From assembly GCF_030823405.1 (NCBI RefSeq), contig NZ_JAUSXC010000001.1:2277001-2341000 (forward strand): DNA of 64,000 bases, in the 5' to 3' direction. This DNA is from Chryseobacterium ginsenosidimutans. GTDB taxonomy: Bacteria > Bacteroidota > Bacteroidia > Flavobacteriales > Weeksellaceae. Under the pieces are notes generated by a model. The model searched no databases and had not been told where the DNA came from. It saw only the letters and a program-made list of their open reading frames with translations. The position numbers and the translations under genes were made by a program. Positions 36,253 through 44,013 of this stretch are shown here, piece by piece. Position 1 is the stretch's first letter; every line of letters begins with the position of its first letter.

Positions 36253-36954
36253 ATGACAGCTGAAGACTTACAATCAGGACACATATTTTTATTGGACAAA
36301 CCTTTGGATTGGACCTCATTTCAGGCAGTCAATAAAATGAAATATAAACTCAAAAGAGAGTTTAATTTACCAAAAAAATTTAAGATCGGTCACGCGGGAA
36401 CGCTTGATCCGAGAGCGACCGGGCTTTTAATTGTCTGTTGCGGAAAATTCACCAAGAAAATCCCTGAAATTCAGGATGCTCCGAAAGAATACTGGACGGA
36501 AATAAAAATCGGTGTACAAACAGAATCTTACGACACTGAAAAACCAGAAATCCTGCATCAGGAGTTTTCACATATCACGGAAGAGCAAATTAAAAATGCT
36601 TTAGAAAAATTCATTGGTGAAATTGATCAGACACCGCCTGTTTTTTCAGCAATAAAAATTGACGGGAAAAGAGCATATGATCTTGCCAGAGCAGGGCAGG
36701 AGGTTGAAATGAAATCCAGAAAAACAACAATTCTTTATATTGAAGATGTTAAAATAGATCTTCCTTTAATAAGTTTTACGGTGGGTTGTTCGAAAGGAAC
36801 TTACATTCGTAGTTTGGCTCATGACATAGGGCAGGAATTACATGTAGGAGCATATTTAACGCAATTAAGAAGAACGAAAATCGGTGATTACAAAATTGAA
36901 GATGCAACATCTGACTTTTTGGAAAACGATTTTAGATTTGAGACCGAAGAATGA
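36253..36954 (+). CDS. truB: tRNA pseudouridine(55) synthase
   Basis: The 233-residue enzyme makes the T-loop pseudouridine 55 in tRNA. Seen: FLLDKPLDWTSFQAVNKMK, the catalytic motif GHAGTLDPRATGLLIV with its Asp, TESYDTEKPE, QTPPVFSAIKIDGKRAYDLAR, and CSKGTYIRSLAHDIGQEL. The short C-terminus lacks a full PUA domain, as in many Bacteroidota. Its stop codon overlaps the next start (ATGA), so the two are translationally coupled. Confidence 0.96.
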   Translation: MTAEDLQSGHIFLLDKPLDWTSFQAVNKMKYKLKREFNLPKKFKIGHAGTLDPRATGLLIVCCGKFTKKIPEIQDAPKEYWTEIKIGVQTESYDTEKPEILHQEFSHITEEQIKNALEKFIGEIDQTPPVFSAIKIDGKRAYDLARAGQEVEMKSRKTTILYIEDVKIDLPLISFTVGCSKGTYIRSLAHDIGQELHVGAYLTQLRRTKIGDYKIEDATSDFLENDFRFETEE

Positions 36955-37523
36955 AAAAATTATTACTAATTCTGAATCTATTTCTTTGTTTTAAAGTGTT
37001 TTCACAACAAAAAGAAACCAAAAAAGAGAAAATGGATTTCTATTTTAATCCCTCTTTGAATGTTGGATTGAATTTGGCTAAAGAAAAAGAAGTCCCGAAT
37101 AATACTCAATATATCCAGCCGAAAGCACCCAATAAAATTACTTACGGAATAACTGCAATCGGAGGTTATAATTTTCTTCCTAACTTTGCACTCGGAACAG
37201 GTTTGAAATATAGCTTTATCCAAGACAATTATCATTTAATATATTGGGTGATTCAGCCGAAATTTATTTTCGCCCCTGGAGACCAGCCCTTCTATATTGA
37301 TGTTAATTATGGGAAGCAGATCAACAATTCTGTAGTGTTAGATTCTGAATTTTGGGGAGCAAGATTAGGAATACAGGTTTCTTATTCGAAAAGAGTAAGC
37401 CAGGAAGGCGGTATATTTTTCGAAGGATATAAATTAGGAAATTCTAATCCGTTTTTCATTGGATTGAGCTACGGAGTTATGATTTTCAGCAATAAAAATT
37501 ATACAGGTTACGGAGAAGATTAA
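36951..37523 (+). CDS. Putative outer-membrane beta-barrel protein
   Basis: The 190-residue protein has the signal peptide MKKLLLILNLFLCFKVFSQ. After a lysine-rich linker it shows alternating strands with glycine and aromatic residues (FYFNPSLNVGLNLA, YGITAIGGYNFLPNFALGTGLKYSF, FYIDVNYGKQI, FWGARLGIQVSYSKRV, FFIGLSYGVMIFS), which fits an eight-stranded outer-membrane barrel. No specific family was recognised. It overlaps truB by 4 nt and rluF by 1 nt (TAATG), so it is made in step with them. Confidence 0.72.
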   Translation: MKKLLLILNLFLCFKVFSQQKETKKEKMDFYFNPSLNVGLNLAKEKEVPNNTQYIQPKAPNKITYGITAIGGYNFLPNFALGTGLKYSFIQDNYHLIYWVIQPKFIFAPGDQPFYIDVNYGKQINNSVVLDSEFWGARLGIQVSYSKRVSQEGGIFFEGYKLGNSNPFFIGLSYGVMIFSNKNYTGYGED

Positions 37524-38245
37524 TGGAAAAAACACGTATCAATAAATATTTATCAGAAGTTGGATACTGCTCTAGAAGAGCGGCAGATAAGCTTTTGGAA
37601 GAAGGGAGAATAAAAATAAACGGAATAATTCCTGAAATGGGAACAAAAGTTTCCGATGAAGATGTGATCGAAGTTGATGGCAAAACGATTCGTGAGCAGG
37701 AAGAAGATCCTGTATATATCGCTTTCAACAAACCTGTGGGAGTTGTTTGTACTACCGATACAAAACGGGAAAAAAACAACATTATTGATTATATCAACCA
37801 TCCCAAGAGGATTTTTCCGATTGGAAGACTGGATAAGCCGAGTGAGGGATTAATACTTTTAACCAATGACGGTGATATTGTTAATAAAATTCTCAGATCA
37901 AGAAATAATCACGGAAAGGAATATATTGTTAGGGTAGATAAGCCGCTTAATCCTAAGTTTTTGGATAAAATGCGAAATGGAGTTCCGATTTTGGATACGG
38001 TCACTAAAAAATGTGAAGTAGAAAAAATCGATGATATGAATTTCAGGATCGTTCTTACCCAAGGATTGAACAGACAAATCCGTAGAATGTGCGAATATCT
38101 TGGTTATGAAGTAAAAAAGCTGAAACGTATTCGTGTTTTAAATATCAAGCTTGATCTTCCTGTCGGAAAATGGAGAGATTTGACGGAAGAAGAACTTGCT
38201 AATTTGAATAAGCTTTTAGAAGGATCTAGTAAGACTTTTAATTAG
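37523..38245 (+). CDS. rluF: 23S rRNA pseudouridine(2604) synthase RluF-type
   Basis: The 240-residue enzyme has an N-terminal S4 RNA-binding domain (about 5-50, RINKYLSEVGYCSRRAADKLLEEGRIKING) and a RsuA/RluF catalytic domain. That domain has FNKPVGVVCTTD, the catalytic motif PIGRLDKPSEGLILLTNDGD, and the late QGLNRQIRRMCEYLGYEVKKLKRIRV. The last segment is typical of the RluF/RluE branch. Within the RsuA superfamily the exact target base is assigned by similarity only. Last gene of the ftsX operon; a shared terminator follows. Confidence 0.9.
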   Translation: MEKTRINKYLSEVGYCSRRAADKLLEEGRIKINGIIPEMGTKVSDEDVIEVDGKTIREQEEDPVYIAFNKPVGVVCTTDTKREKNNIIDYINHPKRIFPIGRLDKPSEGLILLTNDGDIVNKILRSRNNHGKEYIVRVDKPLNPKFLDKMRNGVPILDTVTKKCEVEKIDDMNFRIVLTQGLNRQIRRMCEYLGYEVKKLKRIRVLNIKLDLPVGKWRDLTEEELANLNKLLEGSSKTFN

Positions 38246-38253
38246 CTGGAATA

Positions 38254-38290
38254 AAATTGAGATGCTTCGGTTAACTTAGCATCTCAATAA
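38254..38290. terminator. Bidirectional terminator between rluF and the HhH gene
   Basis: ATTGAGATGCT (38256-38266) and AGCATCTCAAT (38278-38288) form a perfect 11-bp stem with an 11-nt loop, flanked by A-rich sequence. Confidence 0.75.
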
Positions 38291-38313
38291 AAAACACGTA
38301 AACACAATTTTTA

Positions 38314-39609
38314 TTATTTCAGATACAGTTTCATTCTCGTTTCATATTCAGGTTTTACTTTCAATAACTTCCAGATTTTCTTTTCATCTTTTTCGCTTAA
38401 TCTGTAAAAGATAATTTTATCCGCAGAATATTTGAAATAAGGGTGGCTTTTCAGCCATTCTTCCGGAGCATCAGCTAATGTATATTTCGGAACATTTGAA
38501 GTGTTTAATGGTGCAACGGAAAGCAATTTTTTCACTAACTCAACATCTATATTATAAGTTGACAGTATTTGTTCTTTGTTCACAAATCCTCCTAATTTCT
38601 TTCTAAAACCAATCATTGAACCTGCCGCTCTTTCATCCAAACCAAATTCTAAAAGCTGTTTGAAAGTAATTGAATTCAAATCTGTTTTTGAAAAATCTGT
38701 TTTTTGCTGCTGTTTTATTTCAATTTTCTCAATATCATTCTTGGCAACAGTAGAATTCATTTTTATAAAAGGTTTTATCTCCTCAAACTTGTCAGCAGAA
38801 ATCACAAAACATTTTTGAATATCTTCTAAGCTTTTGAAACTTCCTTTTAAATTCCTGTCACGAAAGTTGATGATTGTTTGTGCTTGTTTATCGGAAAAGC
38901 CAAAAGATTTCCAACCTTCAAAATCAAGAGTATTCGGATCAAATTGATGATATTGAATTTTAATTTTCTCTGTCTTAAAGTTTTTTGTGTAACTGTTGAA
39001 ATTTGCAGGTGTTTTTTCCGGTAAAACCAGGTAAGGATTAATTTTTTGGAAATTTTCTTCACTGATAATAAAACATTCTTTAAATTTTTCTTTGCTTACA
39101 AAACTGCCACCCAAATAACTTTTATATTTTAAAATAGCTTCGGCTTGTCTTTCGCTGAAACCCATTTTTATCCAGTCATTAGCGGAATAATGATCAGGAT
39201 TGAATTTCTCGGAAATAGTTATAGCGTTTTTCTTATAGCTTTTAAAATCTGAGGATTTGGCTTCTTTATTTGTTGGTAATAAAATATAGGCTTCTAATGC
39301 ACCGTACTTTTCTTCCGAAACGGCGAAACATTTTTTGAACTGTTCTTTTGAAATAAATTTGCCGCCGACAACCTTTTTATAATTGAGAATCGTTGCAATT
39401 TGTTTTTCGGTAAACCCTAAATTCTGCCATTGCTTCTCATCCAGATCATTCGGGTCGAACTCTGTGAGATGCAAAGGAACAGAAGAAGTCATTATAAATT
39501 TTACATCAGAAAAATCTTCTTTTTCCTTGCTCGTATATTTTTGAAATGTAAAAAGAATAATCAGCATCATCCCCATAAATGCTAATTTCTGGTAATAGTT
39601 TTTTCTCAT
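38314..39609 (-). CDS. Membrane-anchored protein with four helix-hairpin-helix units (ComEA-like)
   Basis: It has 431 residues from the ATG at 39609 (MRKNYYQKLAFMGMMLIILF), which opens an uncleaved signal anchor; the longer frame adds 12 residues without a conserved start. Four ~65-residue units follow, each of the form FDPNxLxxxxWxxxGFSxKQAxxIxxYKxxxGGxFxSKEQFKKCFxIS. These are helix-hairpin-helix motifs like those in ComEA, which binds DNA during uptake. ComEA itself has one pair. A C-terminal domain (about 380-431, FKYSADKIIFYRLSEKDEKKIW) is unassigned. Whether it binds DNA is inference. Confidence 0.82.
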   Translation of the reverse strand: MRKNYYQKLAFMGMMLIILFTFQKYTSKEKEDFSDVKFIMTSSVPLHLTEFDPNDLDEKQWQNLGFTEKQIATILNYKKVVGGKFISKEQFKKCFAVSEEKYGALEAYILLPTNKEAKSSDFKSYKKNAITISEKFNPDHYSANDWIKMGFSERQAEAILKYKSYLGGSFVSKEKFKECFIISEENFQKINPYLVLPEKTPANFNSYTKNFKTEKIKIQYHQFDPNTLDFEGWKSFGFSDKQAQTIINFRDRNLKGSFKSLEDIQKCFVISADKFEEIKPFIKMNSTVAKNDIEKIEIKQQQKTDFSKTDLNSITFKQLLEFGLDERAAGSMIGFRKKLGGFVNKEQILSTYNIDVELVKKLLSVAPLNTSNVPKYTLADAPEEWLKSHPYFKYSADKIIFYRLSEKDEKKIWKLLKVKPEYETRMKLYLK

Positions 39610-39819
39610 CGCTGTAAACTTAATAATTTTATTAAGTATTAGCAATGAGTGAGTTGCAATTGCATTATTTTAGAATATAAATTCTAATTTTTGCTTAAAA
39701 AAATAAAGGAATAAAAATAATTTGGTTGAAAATTTTAAGTATTCCTATTTTCGGATAGCATGAAAATAGGTCATTATATGGGAGAAAAAACTGATTTTGT
39801 ATAAGTTGTTTTCAAAAAT

Positions 39820-39843
39820 AAAGCCTGAAATTATTCAGGCTAT
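39820..39843 (-). terminator. Terminator of the DUF6261-type gene
   Basis: AGCCTGAA and TTCAGGCT pair around a short loop just after the stop codon; on the minus strand TTTATTTTTG follows. Confidence 0.75.
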
Positions 39844-39849
39844 AAAGTT

Positions 39850-40593
39850 TTATGATAAGGTTGGACTTTCATTATTTCCGGGAAGAGCTGGTTCCTTTCT
39901 ATTGACAAGTAATACATTATATTGATCTGTAAGCGCATTTAATTGATTAATGACAGTTGTATATGGTGATGGAGGAGCTTCTACCAGTAAATGAAGCGCG
40001 TCGATTCTATCTCTTAAAGCATAGTAGGCTGTATTTGTTTCCTCTCTTTTACTTTTAATAGTTTCAGGATTGGCATCACCATATTCCTGAGTACGGGAAA
40101 GATATTGTGTATTAAATTCTTCGTTAGCGGTTTTCATTTCATTGATCCATGCGAAAAGGTTGAAAGTGGTAATAGCATTTGCAAGATCAGGTTTGTTTTC
40201 CCAGTCACGGAGAAGATTGTTGAGAGTTGCTGTTTCTGCTTGATAATTGAGACGGGCAATTCCGCTTCCGTACAATGCAATGTTCTCTAGGAGCAATTGT
40301 GCCTTTTGCTTTTTATCATTTTCATAATGGTACGACTGTGATAAAAGGAAATAATAAATTCCATTAATGGCATTATCTCTTCTTTCATCCAATGCCAACA
40401 GCTCCTGAGTTTTTTCACTCGCCAAAGCTTTTTTGTAAAGAGCTTCCAGTTCGGAGATTTTGGTATTGAAGGCTGATAACTTTGTGTCAATCCCTAGTGA
40501 TTCAGGACTGTTCAGGTTAATGATTGCTGAAAAGTCTTTGGTGTACTGCAGATATTCTGCGTTTCGAAGTAATCTTAATTCTATTGCATTCAT
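39850..40593 (-). CDS. DUF6261-type protein of unknown function
   Basis: It has 247 residues from the ATG at 40593 (MNAIELRLLRNAEYLQYTKDF), a start I recognise from the DUF6261 family that is multiplied in some Bacteroidota genomes. The family name is from memory and not checked. The protein is predicted all-helical, without signal peptide or membrane segment, and ends in a short disordered tail (PALPGNNESPTLS). The open frame runs upstream without a stop through the 42-nt array, encoding 14-residue repeats, but there is no ATG there, so translation of the array is unlikely. It lies downstream of an XRE gene on the same strand. Confidence 0.7.
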   Translation of the reverse strand: MNAIELRLLRNAEYLQYTKDFSAIINLNSPESLGIDTKLSAFNTKISELEALYKKALASEKTQELLALDERRDNAINGIYYFLLSQSYHYENDKKQKAQLLLENIALYGSGIARLNYQAETATLNNLLRDWENKPDLANAITTFNLFAWINEMKTANEEFNTQYLSRTQEYGDANPETIKSKREETNTAYYALRDRIDALHLLVEAPPSPYTTVINQLNALTDQYNVLLVNRKEPALPGNNESPTLS

Positions 40594-40609
40594 ATTTTTA
40601 AAAATGTTT

Positions 40610-40760
40610 TTTGTGTTTCTTTCGGGAAATTTCGTGCGGGGGTGCAGGAAAGTTTCCCGCCTTCGGGAAAGGTTGTTACAGGGGTGCAACAGGCTTTCCC
40701 GGTTACCGGAAAAGTCATTACTAGGGTGCTGCAACCTTTCCTGTAGGGTAATTGGCTGTT
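40610..40760. repeat. 42-nt periodic GC-rich hairpin array
   Basis: GGGTGC occurs at 40640, 40682 and 40724, exactly 42 nt apart. Between them lie hairpins with complementary TTTCCC/GGGAAA-type arms: TTTCCCGCCTTCGGGAAA (40653-40670), TTTCCCGGTTACCGGAAA (40695-40712), and weaker flanking copies near 40617-40629 and 40737-40750. There are about 3.5 units. The array fills the 168-nt gap between the XRE regulator and the DUF6261-type gene and is far more GC-rich than its surroundings. Confidence 0.85.
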
Positions 40761-40761
40761 T

Positions 40762-41139
40762 TTAGCCCTTAGTGTGATTTTTCCAGTATTCTACCTGCTC
40801 CTTTAATTCTTTGATGCGCTCTTCGTATTGCTCGATGAGTTTTTCGGAAACATTATAATTATTGGTTTGATTTTGAATCATGTTATTACTGGAATTTTCA
40901 TTTGCATTATTTTCCTTGTTTATTTGTGTATATCCCTCTTCTGGTTTTAAAAGATCATCCATATTTACGTCTAAGGATGTGCAGATATTTTCAATATGAT
41001 TGATCCAAGAATTGGTTTCTCCGTTTTCTATTCTTTGATATGTTGAACGCGAAACATGTAGTTTTTCTGCGAGTTCTTCCTGAGAAAACCCTTTTTCTTC
41101 CCTGTACTTTCTGATTCTTTTTCCAATAGTTGCATTCAT
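40762..41139 (-). CDS. XRE-family helix-turn-helix regulator with C-terminal coiled coil
   Basis: The 125-residue protein has an HTH_3 domain at residues 4-66: IGKRIRKYREEKGFSQEELAEKLHVSRSTYQRIENGETNSW, then HIENICTSLDVNMDDLL. An Asn-rich linker (about 75-100) and a charged helix (KLIEQYEERIKELKEQVEYW) follow, probably for dimerisation. It is followed on the same strand by the hairpin array and the DUF6261-type gene, so it may control them. A -7-like TATATTTG lies on the minus strand at 41169-41162. Confidence 0.88.
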   Translation of the reverse strand: MNATIGKRIRKYREEKGFSQEELAEKLHVSRSTYQRIENGETNSWINHIENICTSLDVNMDDLLKPEEGYTQINKENNANENSSNNMIQNQTNNYNVSEKLIEQYEERIKELKEQVEYWKNHTKG

Positions 41140-41341
41140 AGCTGTATCAATTTGAACGGAACAAATATAATTTTTTTCTAAAAATAAATGTGCATCAAAA
41201 ATAGGGCATTGTCATTATTTTTATTTTTTACATCTTTGAGAACGAAAAATCAACAAAAAGATTTTTTTATCCTTTCCAACCTAAAGACAAAATACTGCAT
41301 CTATATATAAAAAGGATTATATTTAATCTATAAAAAACAAA

Positions 41342-42781
41342 ATGATCATGACGAAAAAATTGATTTCGTGGCTATCTTTACTGATAGTCTTTTTTACCCT
41401 ACTGTGGTCTTGCCGACAGGAAGACCTCTCAATGAAAGAAGAAAATAACAGACAATTGGTATTATCTTCAAAAATTCTCCATTATCAGGATCTTGAAAAA
41501 CGCAAAGCCGTTTTTGGTGAGCTCATAAAACTTACAAAAGACAATGGTAGTTCTAAAACAACCAGAACATATACTGATCAGGAAAATGGTTTTTCCGTAG
41601 ATCTTGAGGACTGCATGTATCTTGAAGATCCGAAAGGACAAAAATCTTATACATTTACAATTGTAAGAGACAAGCCTGAAGAAAGCAACCCTGATATTCT
41701 GGAAAACTTCGTTCTTGTTGACAAAGGAAATAATATTTTTGAAAGCTATCTTTTCCGGTATGAAAAAGATGTACAGCTTAATTATTTCAAATCCAACGAA
41801 GAGCTTAAGCGAAACCTGACACAGAAAGTAAAAATCTTTGGATTGGGAGAACAAAAGAATATATTGGCCACTTCTAAAATAGCACTTTGCGTAGGCGTTA
41901 TGGCTACCTATGTAGAACAACCGGGAACATCATGTATATCTGGGTTGCATACCTATGGAGATGGGGCAGCATGTGATTATTGGGGAACTGTAGATATGGC
42001 TTTACCATCTTATGGAGGACATTTTGTGTATACATTTGATGCTAACGACTGTTATGGCGGTGGTGGAGCAGGAAGTGCGGGTTCAGGAAGCGGAACTACC
42101 GGGCCTTATCATGGTGGTGGAAGCGGAACGGGAACAATTCAAGATAATCCTTGTACAAAAATAAAAGCTAAATTTAGCAATGTGAAATTTAAAGAGAAGG
42201 TACAAGCTATTGATAAACCTGACGTTTTTGATTATGATCATGAAATGGGATTTGCAGTGGCATATCCTGTAAATACTACAATTACTGAAACACAATATCA
42301 GTCAATGGAAAATTCCCTTGGTACACATAATGTAGTATTACCTAATGGAAATCAGTATTTTGGATACATACACTCTCATAATAATGAAAGTAATGGAGGA
42401 AGCCCAGTGAAAATATTTTCTTACGCAGATCTAATAACTTTTTTAACAAGCTGTGTGAGAAATGCTGATGAGCATGGAAGTATTGGAGATGCTTATTGTA
42501 TGGTAATAACTTCAGAAGGCAATTATATACTTCAATATACTGGAATAGGAGATTACAGTGTAGGTCCTAACCAAGTTAAAAATTGGGAAAAGTGGTATAA
42601 AAGAGAATATCAAAAATTAGCTGATGAAGATGAACTCACACAAATAAATGTAGAAAAAACTTTTGCAAGATTTTTGGCTGAAAGTATAAAAATAAATGGA
42701 TTAGACATTTATCATGTAGAAAAAGAGACTGGTAAGGCTTCTAAACTTAATATTAATGGTACAAAAACATCTTGCCCTTAA
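41342..42781 (+). CDS. Lipoprotein with JAMM-like metalloprotease motif
   Basis: The 479-residue protein has a lipoprotein signal: MIMTKKLISWLSLL...TLLWSC, then RQED. The charged residues after Cys resemble the Bacteroidota surface-export signal. Residues about 30-230 form an unassigned domain with several cysteines. A glycine/serine-rich linker (about 238-262) leads to a C-terminal domain. That domain contains Glu301 (HEMGFAVAY), H344-S-H346, and S360-Y-A-D363, i.e. E-xn-H-S-H-x13-S-x2-D. This is the pattern of JAMM/MPN+ zinc peptidases, though the H-to-S spacing is longer than usual. The substrate is unknown. It is followed after 16 nt by three small lipoprotein genes. I did not recognise the whole protein as a named family. 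Confidence 0.7.
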   Translation: MIMTKKLISWLSLLIVFFTLLWSCRQEDLSMKEENNRQLVLSSKILHYQDLEKRKAVFGELIKLTKDNGSSKTTRTYTDQENGFSVDLEDCMYLEDPKGQKSYTFTIVRDKPEESNPDILENFVLVDKGNNIFESYLFRYEKDVQLNYFKSNEELKRNLTQKVKIFGLGEQKNILATSKIALCVGVMATYVEQPGTSCISGLHTYGDGAACDYWGTVDMALPSYGGHFVYTFDANDCYGGGGAGSAGSGSGTTGPYHGGGSGTGTIQDNPCTKIKAKFSNVKFKEKVQAIDKPDVFDYDHEMGFAVAYPVNTTITETQYQSMENSLGTHNVVLPNGNQYFGYIHSHNNESNGGSPVKIFSYADLITFLTSCVRNADEHGSIGDAYCMVITSEGNYILQYTGIGDYSVGPNQVKNWEKWYKREYQKLADEDELTQINVEKTFARFLAESIKINGLDIYHVEKETGKASKLNINGTKTSCP

Positions 42782-42797
42782 CAAAAATATTCAAACT

Positions 42798-43358
42798 ATG
42801 AAAAATATATTTTTTATTATATCATTATTTACGATAATTTCTTGTAAAGCTCAAACATATCCATTACGAACCTATGGGATAGAATATCCCACAAATTCAT
42901 ATATTAAAGACACGAATAATGAACTCCCGAGTTATGAAGGGATTTGGAAAGGAGTTTGGAATAACAAAACAATTTATGTTACTTTAAAAAAAATAAAAAG
43001 AAATTTTACTCATTTAGAAAATAAGCCTTACTATATGGACATCTTAATTGGTAAATTTAAAGTTACAGATACAAATGGTCTGATATTATTTGATAATACA
43101 AATACCTCTGATGACGAAGCCAAAATCGAAGGTGGTAAATTCAGAAAATCTGATGATAACTATTCTCTTACTTATGCAGATTCTGAAATGTGTAACATGA
43201 ATGGATTTATAAAAATTAATTTTACAGATACTACTAAAACAAAGTTAAACTGGCAATTTTCTGATATGACAGATATTATCACGCCGGATTGTCCATATTA
43301 TAATGCTAATCCTTTTCCAGAACCGTTGCCCAAGAATACTATTCTAATAAAACAATAA
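42798..43358 (+). CDS. Small lipoprotein, DUF6705-type (copy 1)
   Basis: It has 186 residues from the ATG at 42798, which opens the lipoprotein signal MKNIFFIISLFTIISC-KAQ. The mature part begins with the shared block TYPLRT, then DTNNELPSYEGIWKGVWNNKTIYVTLKK, DILIGKFKVTDTNGLILFDN, INFTDTTKTKLNWQFSDM and a C-terminal FPEPLPKNTILIKQ. It looks like a lipocalin/beta-barrel-type fold of alternating strands. The family assignment (DUF6705) is from memory. It starts 16 nt after the JAMM-like gene. The function is unknown; tandem copies suggest an accessory or immunity-like role (speculative). Confidence 0.78.
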   Translation: MKNIFFIISLFTIISCKAQTYPLRTYGIEYPTNSYIKDTNNELPSYEGIWKGVWNNKTIYVTLKKIKRNFTHLENKPYYMDILIGKFKVTDTNGLILFDNTNTSDDEAKIEGGKFRKSDDNYSLTYADSEMCNMNGFIKINFTDTTKTKLNWQFSDMTDIITPDCPYYNANPFPEPLPKNTILIKQ

Positions 43359-43408
43359 AATAAGATCCGTTTCAATTGGGAAATGGATCTATTTTCAAAA
43401 CACAAACT

Positions 43409-43966
43409 ATGAAATATATATTTTTTATTATATTACTATCTATAGCAATTTCATGTAATGCACAAACTTACCCTCTAAGAACGTTTACAGAAGTTCCTGA
43501 TAATTCTTATTTAAAAGACACCAATAATGAGCTTCCATCTTATGAAGGTACTTGGAAAGGACAATGGAATGGAAAAATTATTTATGTAATGTTCAAAAAA
43601 GTTACATATACATATAAAGCATCTTTAAACCAATATAGAGATTTTCTAATAGGAAGATTTAAGGTGACTGATTTAAACAGTTCAGTTTTATTTGATAATA
43701 CAAGTTTACCAGATGATCAAGTTAAAATTAAAGGATTAAAGTTTGGGAAATATGATGATAAATATGGCTTTACTTATATTGACAGAGATTTATGCAGTAG
43801 ATCAGGAGAAATTTTAATAAACTTTACTGATACCACCAAGACACAATTGCAATGGAAATATATGCAAAGTGAAAACTGGATAAATAAAGACTGTTTTTAT
43901 CATGATTGGGCACCTGCTGATGTACCACAACCGTTGCCTGAAAATATTGTATTAATAAAGCAATAA
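43409..43966 (+). CDS. Small lipoprotein, DUF6705-type (copy 2)
   Basis: It has 185 residues from the ATG at 43409 (MKYIFFIILLSIAISC-NAQ). It shares the full framework with copy 1 (TYPLRTFTEVPDNSYLKDTNNELPSYEGTWKGQWNGKIIYV, FLIGRFKVTDLNSSVLFDN, INFTDTTKTQLQWKY, PLPENIVLIKQ) but has diverged in the middle and in the region before the C-terminus. It therefore looks intact and older than the copy 1/copy 3 exchange. A stem (ATTGGCTTAA/TTAAGCCAAT at 43972-43995) follows. Confidence 0.78.
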   Translation: MKYIFFIILLSIAISCNAQTYPLRTFTEVPDNSYLKDTNNELPSYEGTWKGQWNGKIIYVMFKKVTYTYKASLNQYRDFLIGRFKVTDLNSSVLFDNTSLPDDQVKIKGLKFGKYDDKYGFTYIDRDLCSRSGEILINFTDTTKTQLQWKYMQSENWINKDCFYHDWAPADVPQPLPENIVLIKQ

Positions 43967-43971
43967 AATTG

Positions 43972-44000
43972 ATTGGCTTAAATTATTAAGCCAATTTTTA
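43972..44000 (+). terminator. Rho-independent terminator
   Basis: ATTGGCTTAA and TTAAGCCAAT form a 10-bp stem with a 4-nt loop and TTTTTATT tail, between small-lipoprotein copies 2 and 3. Confidence 0.75.
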
Positions 44001-44013
44001 TTATGATATCACT

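Noticed and set aside
40594..40734. Open frame extending the DUF6261-type protein upstream through the hairpin array
   Set aside because: It has no ATG (the first codon would be TTG), and the protein family begins at the ATG at 40593. The absence of stops follows from the 42-nt period.
40610..40760. Short regularly spaced repeats as a CRISPR array
   Set aside because: The whole 42-nt period is repeated; there are no unique spacers, only about 3.5 units, and no cas genes.
41468..41920. 150-codon minus-strand frame under the JAMM-like gene
   Set aside because: It lies antisense to a well-supported lipoprotein, and its composition is that of a shadow frame.
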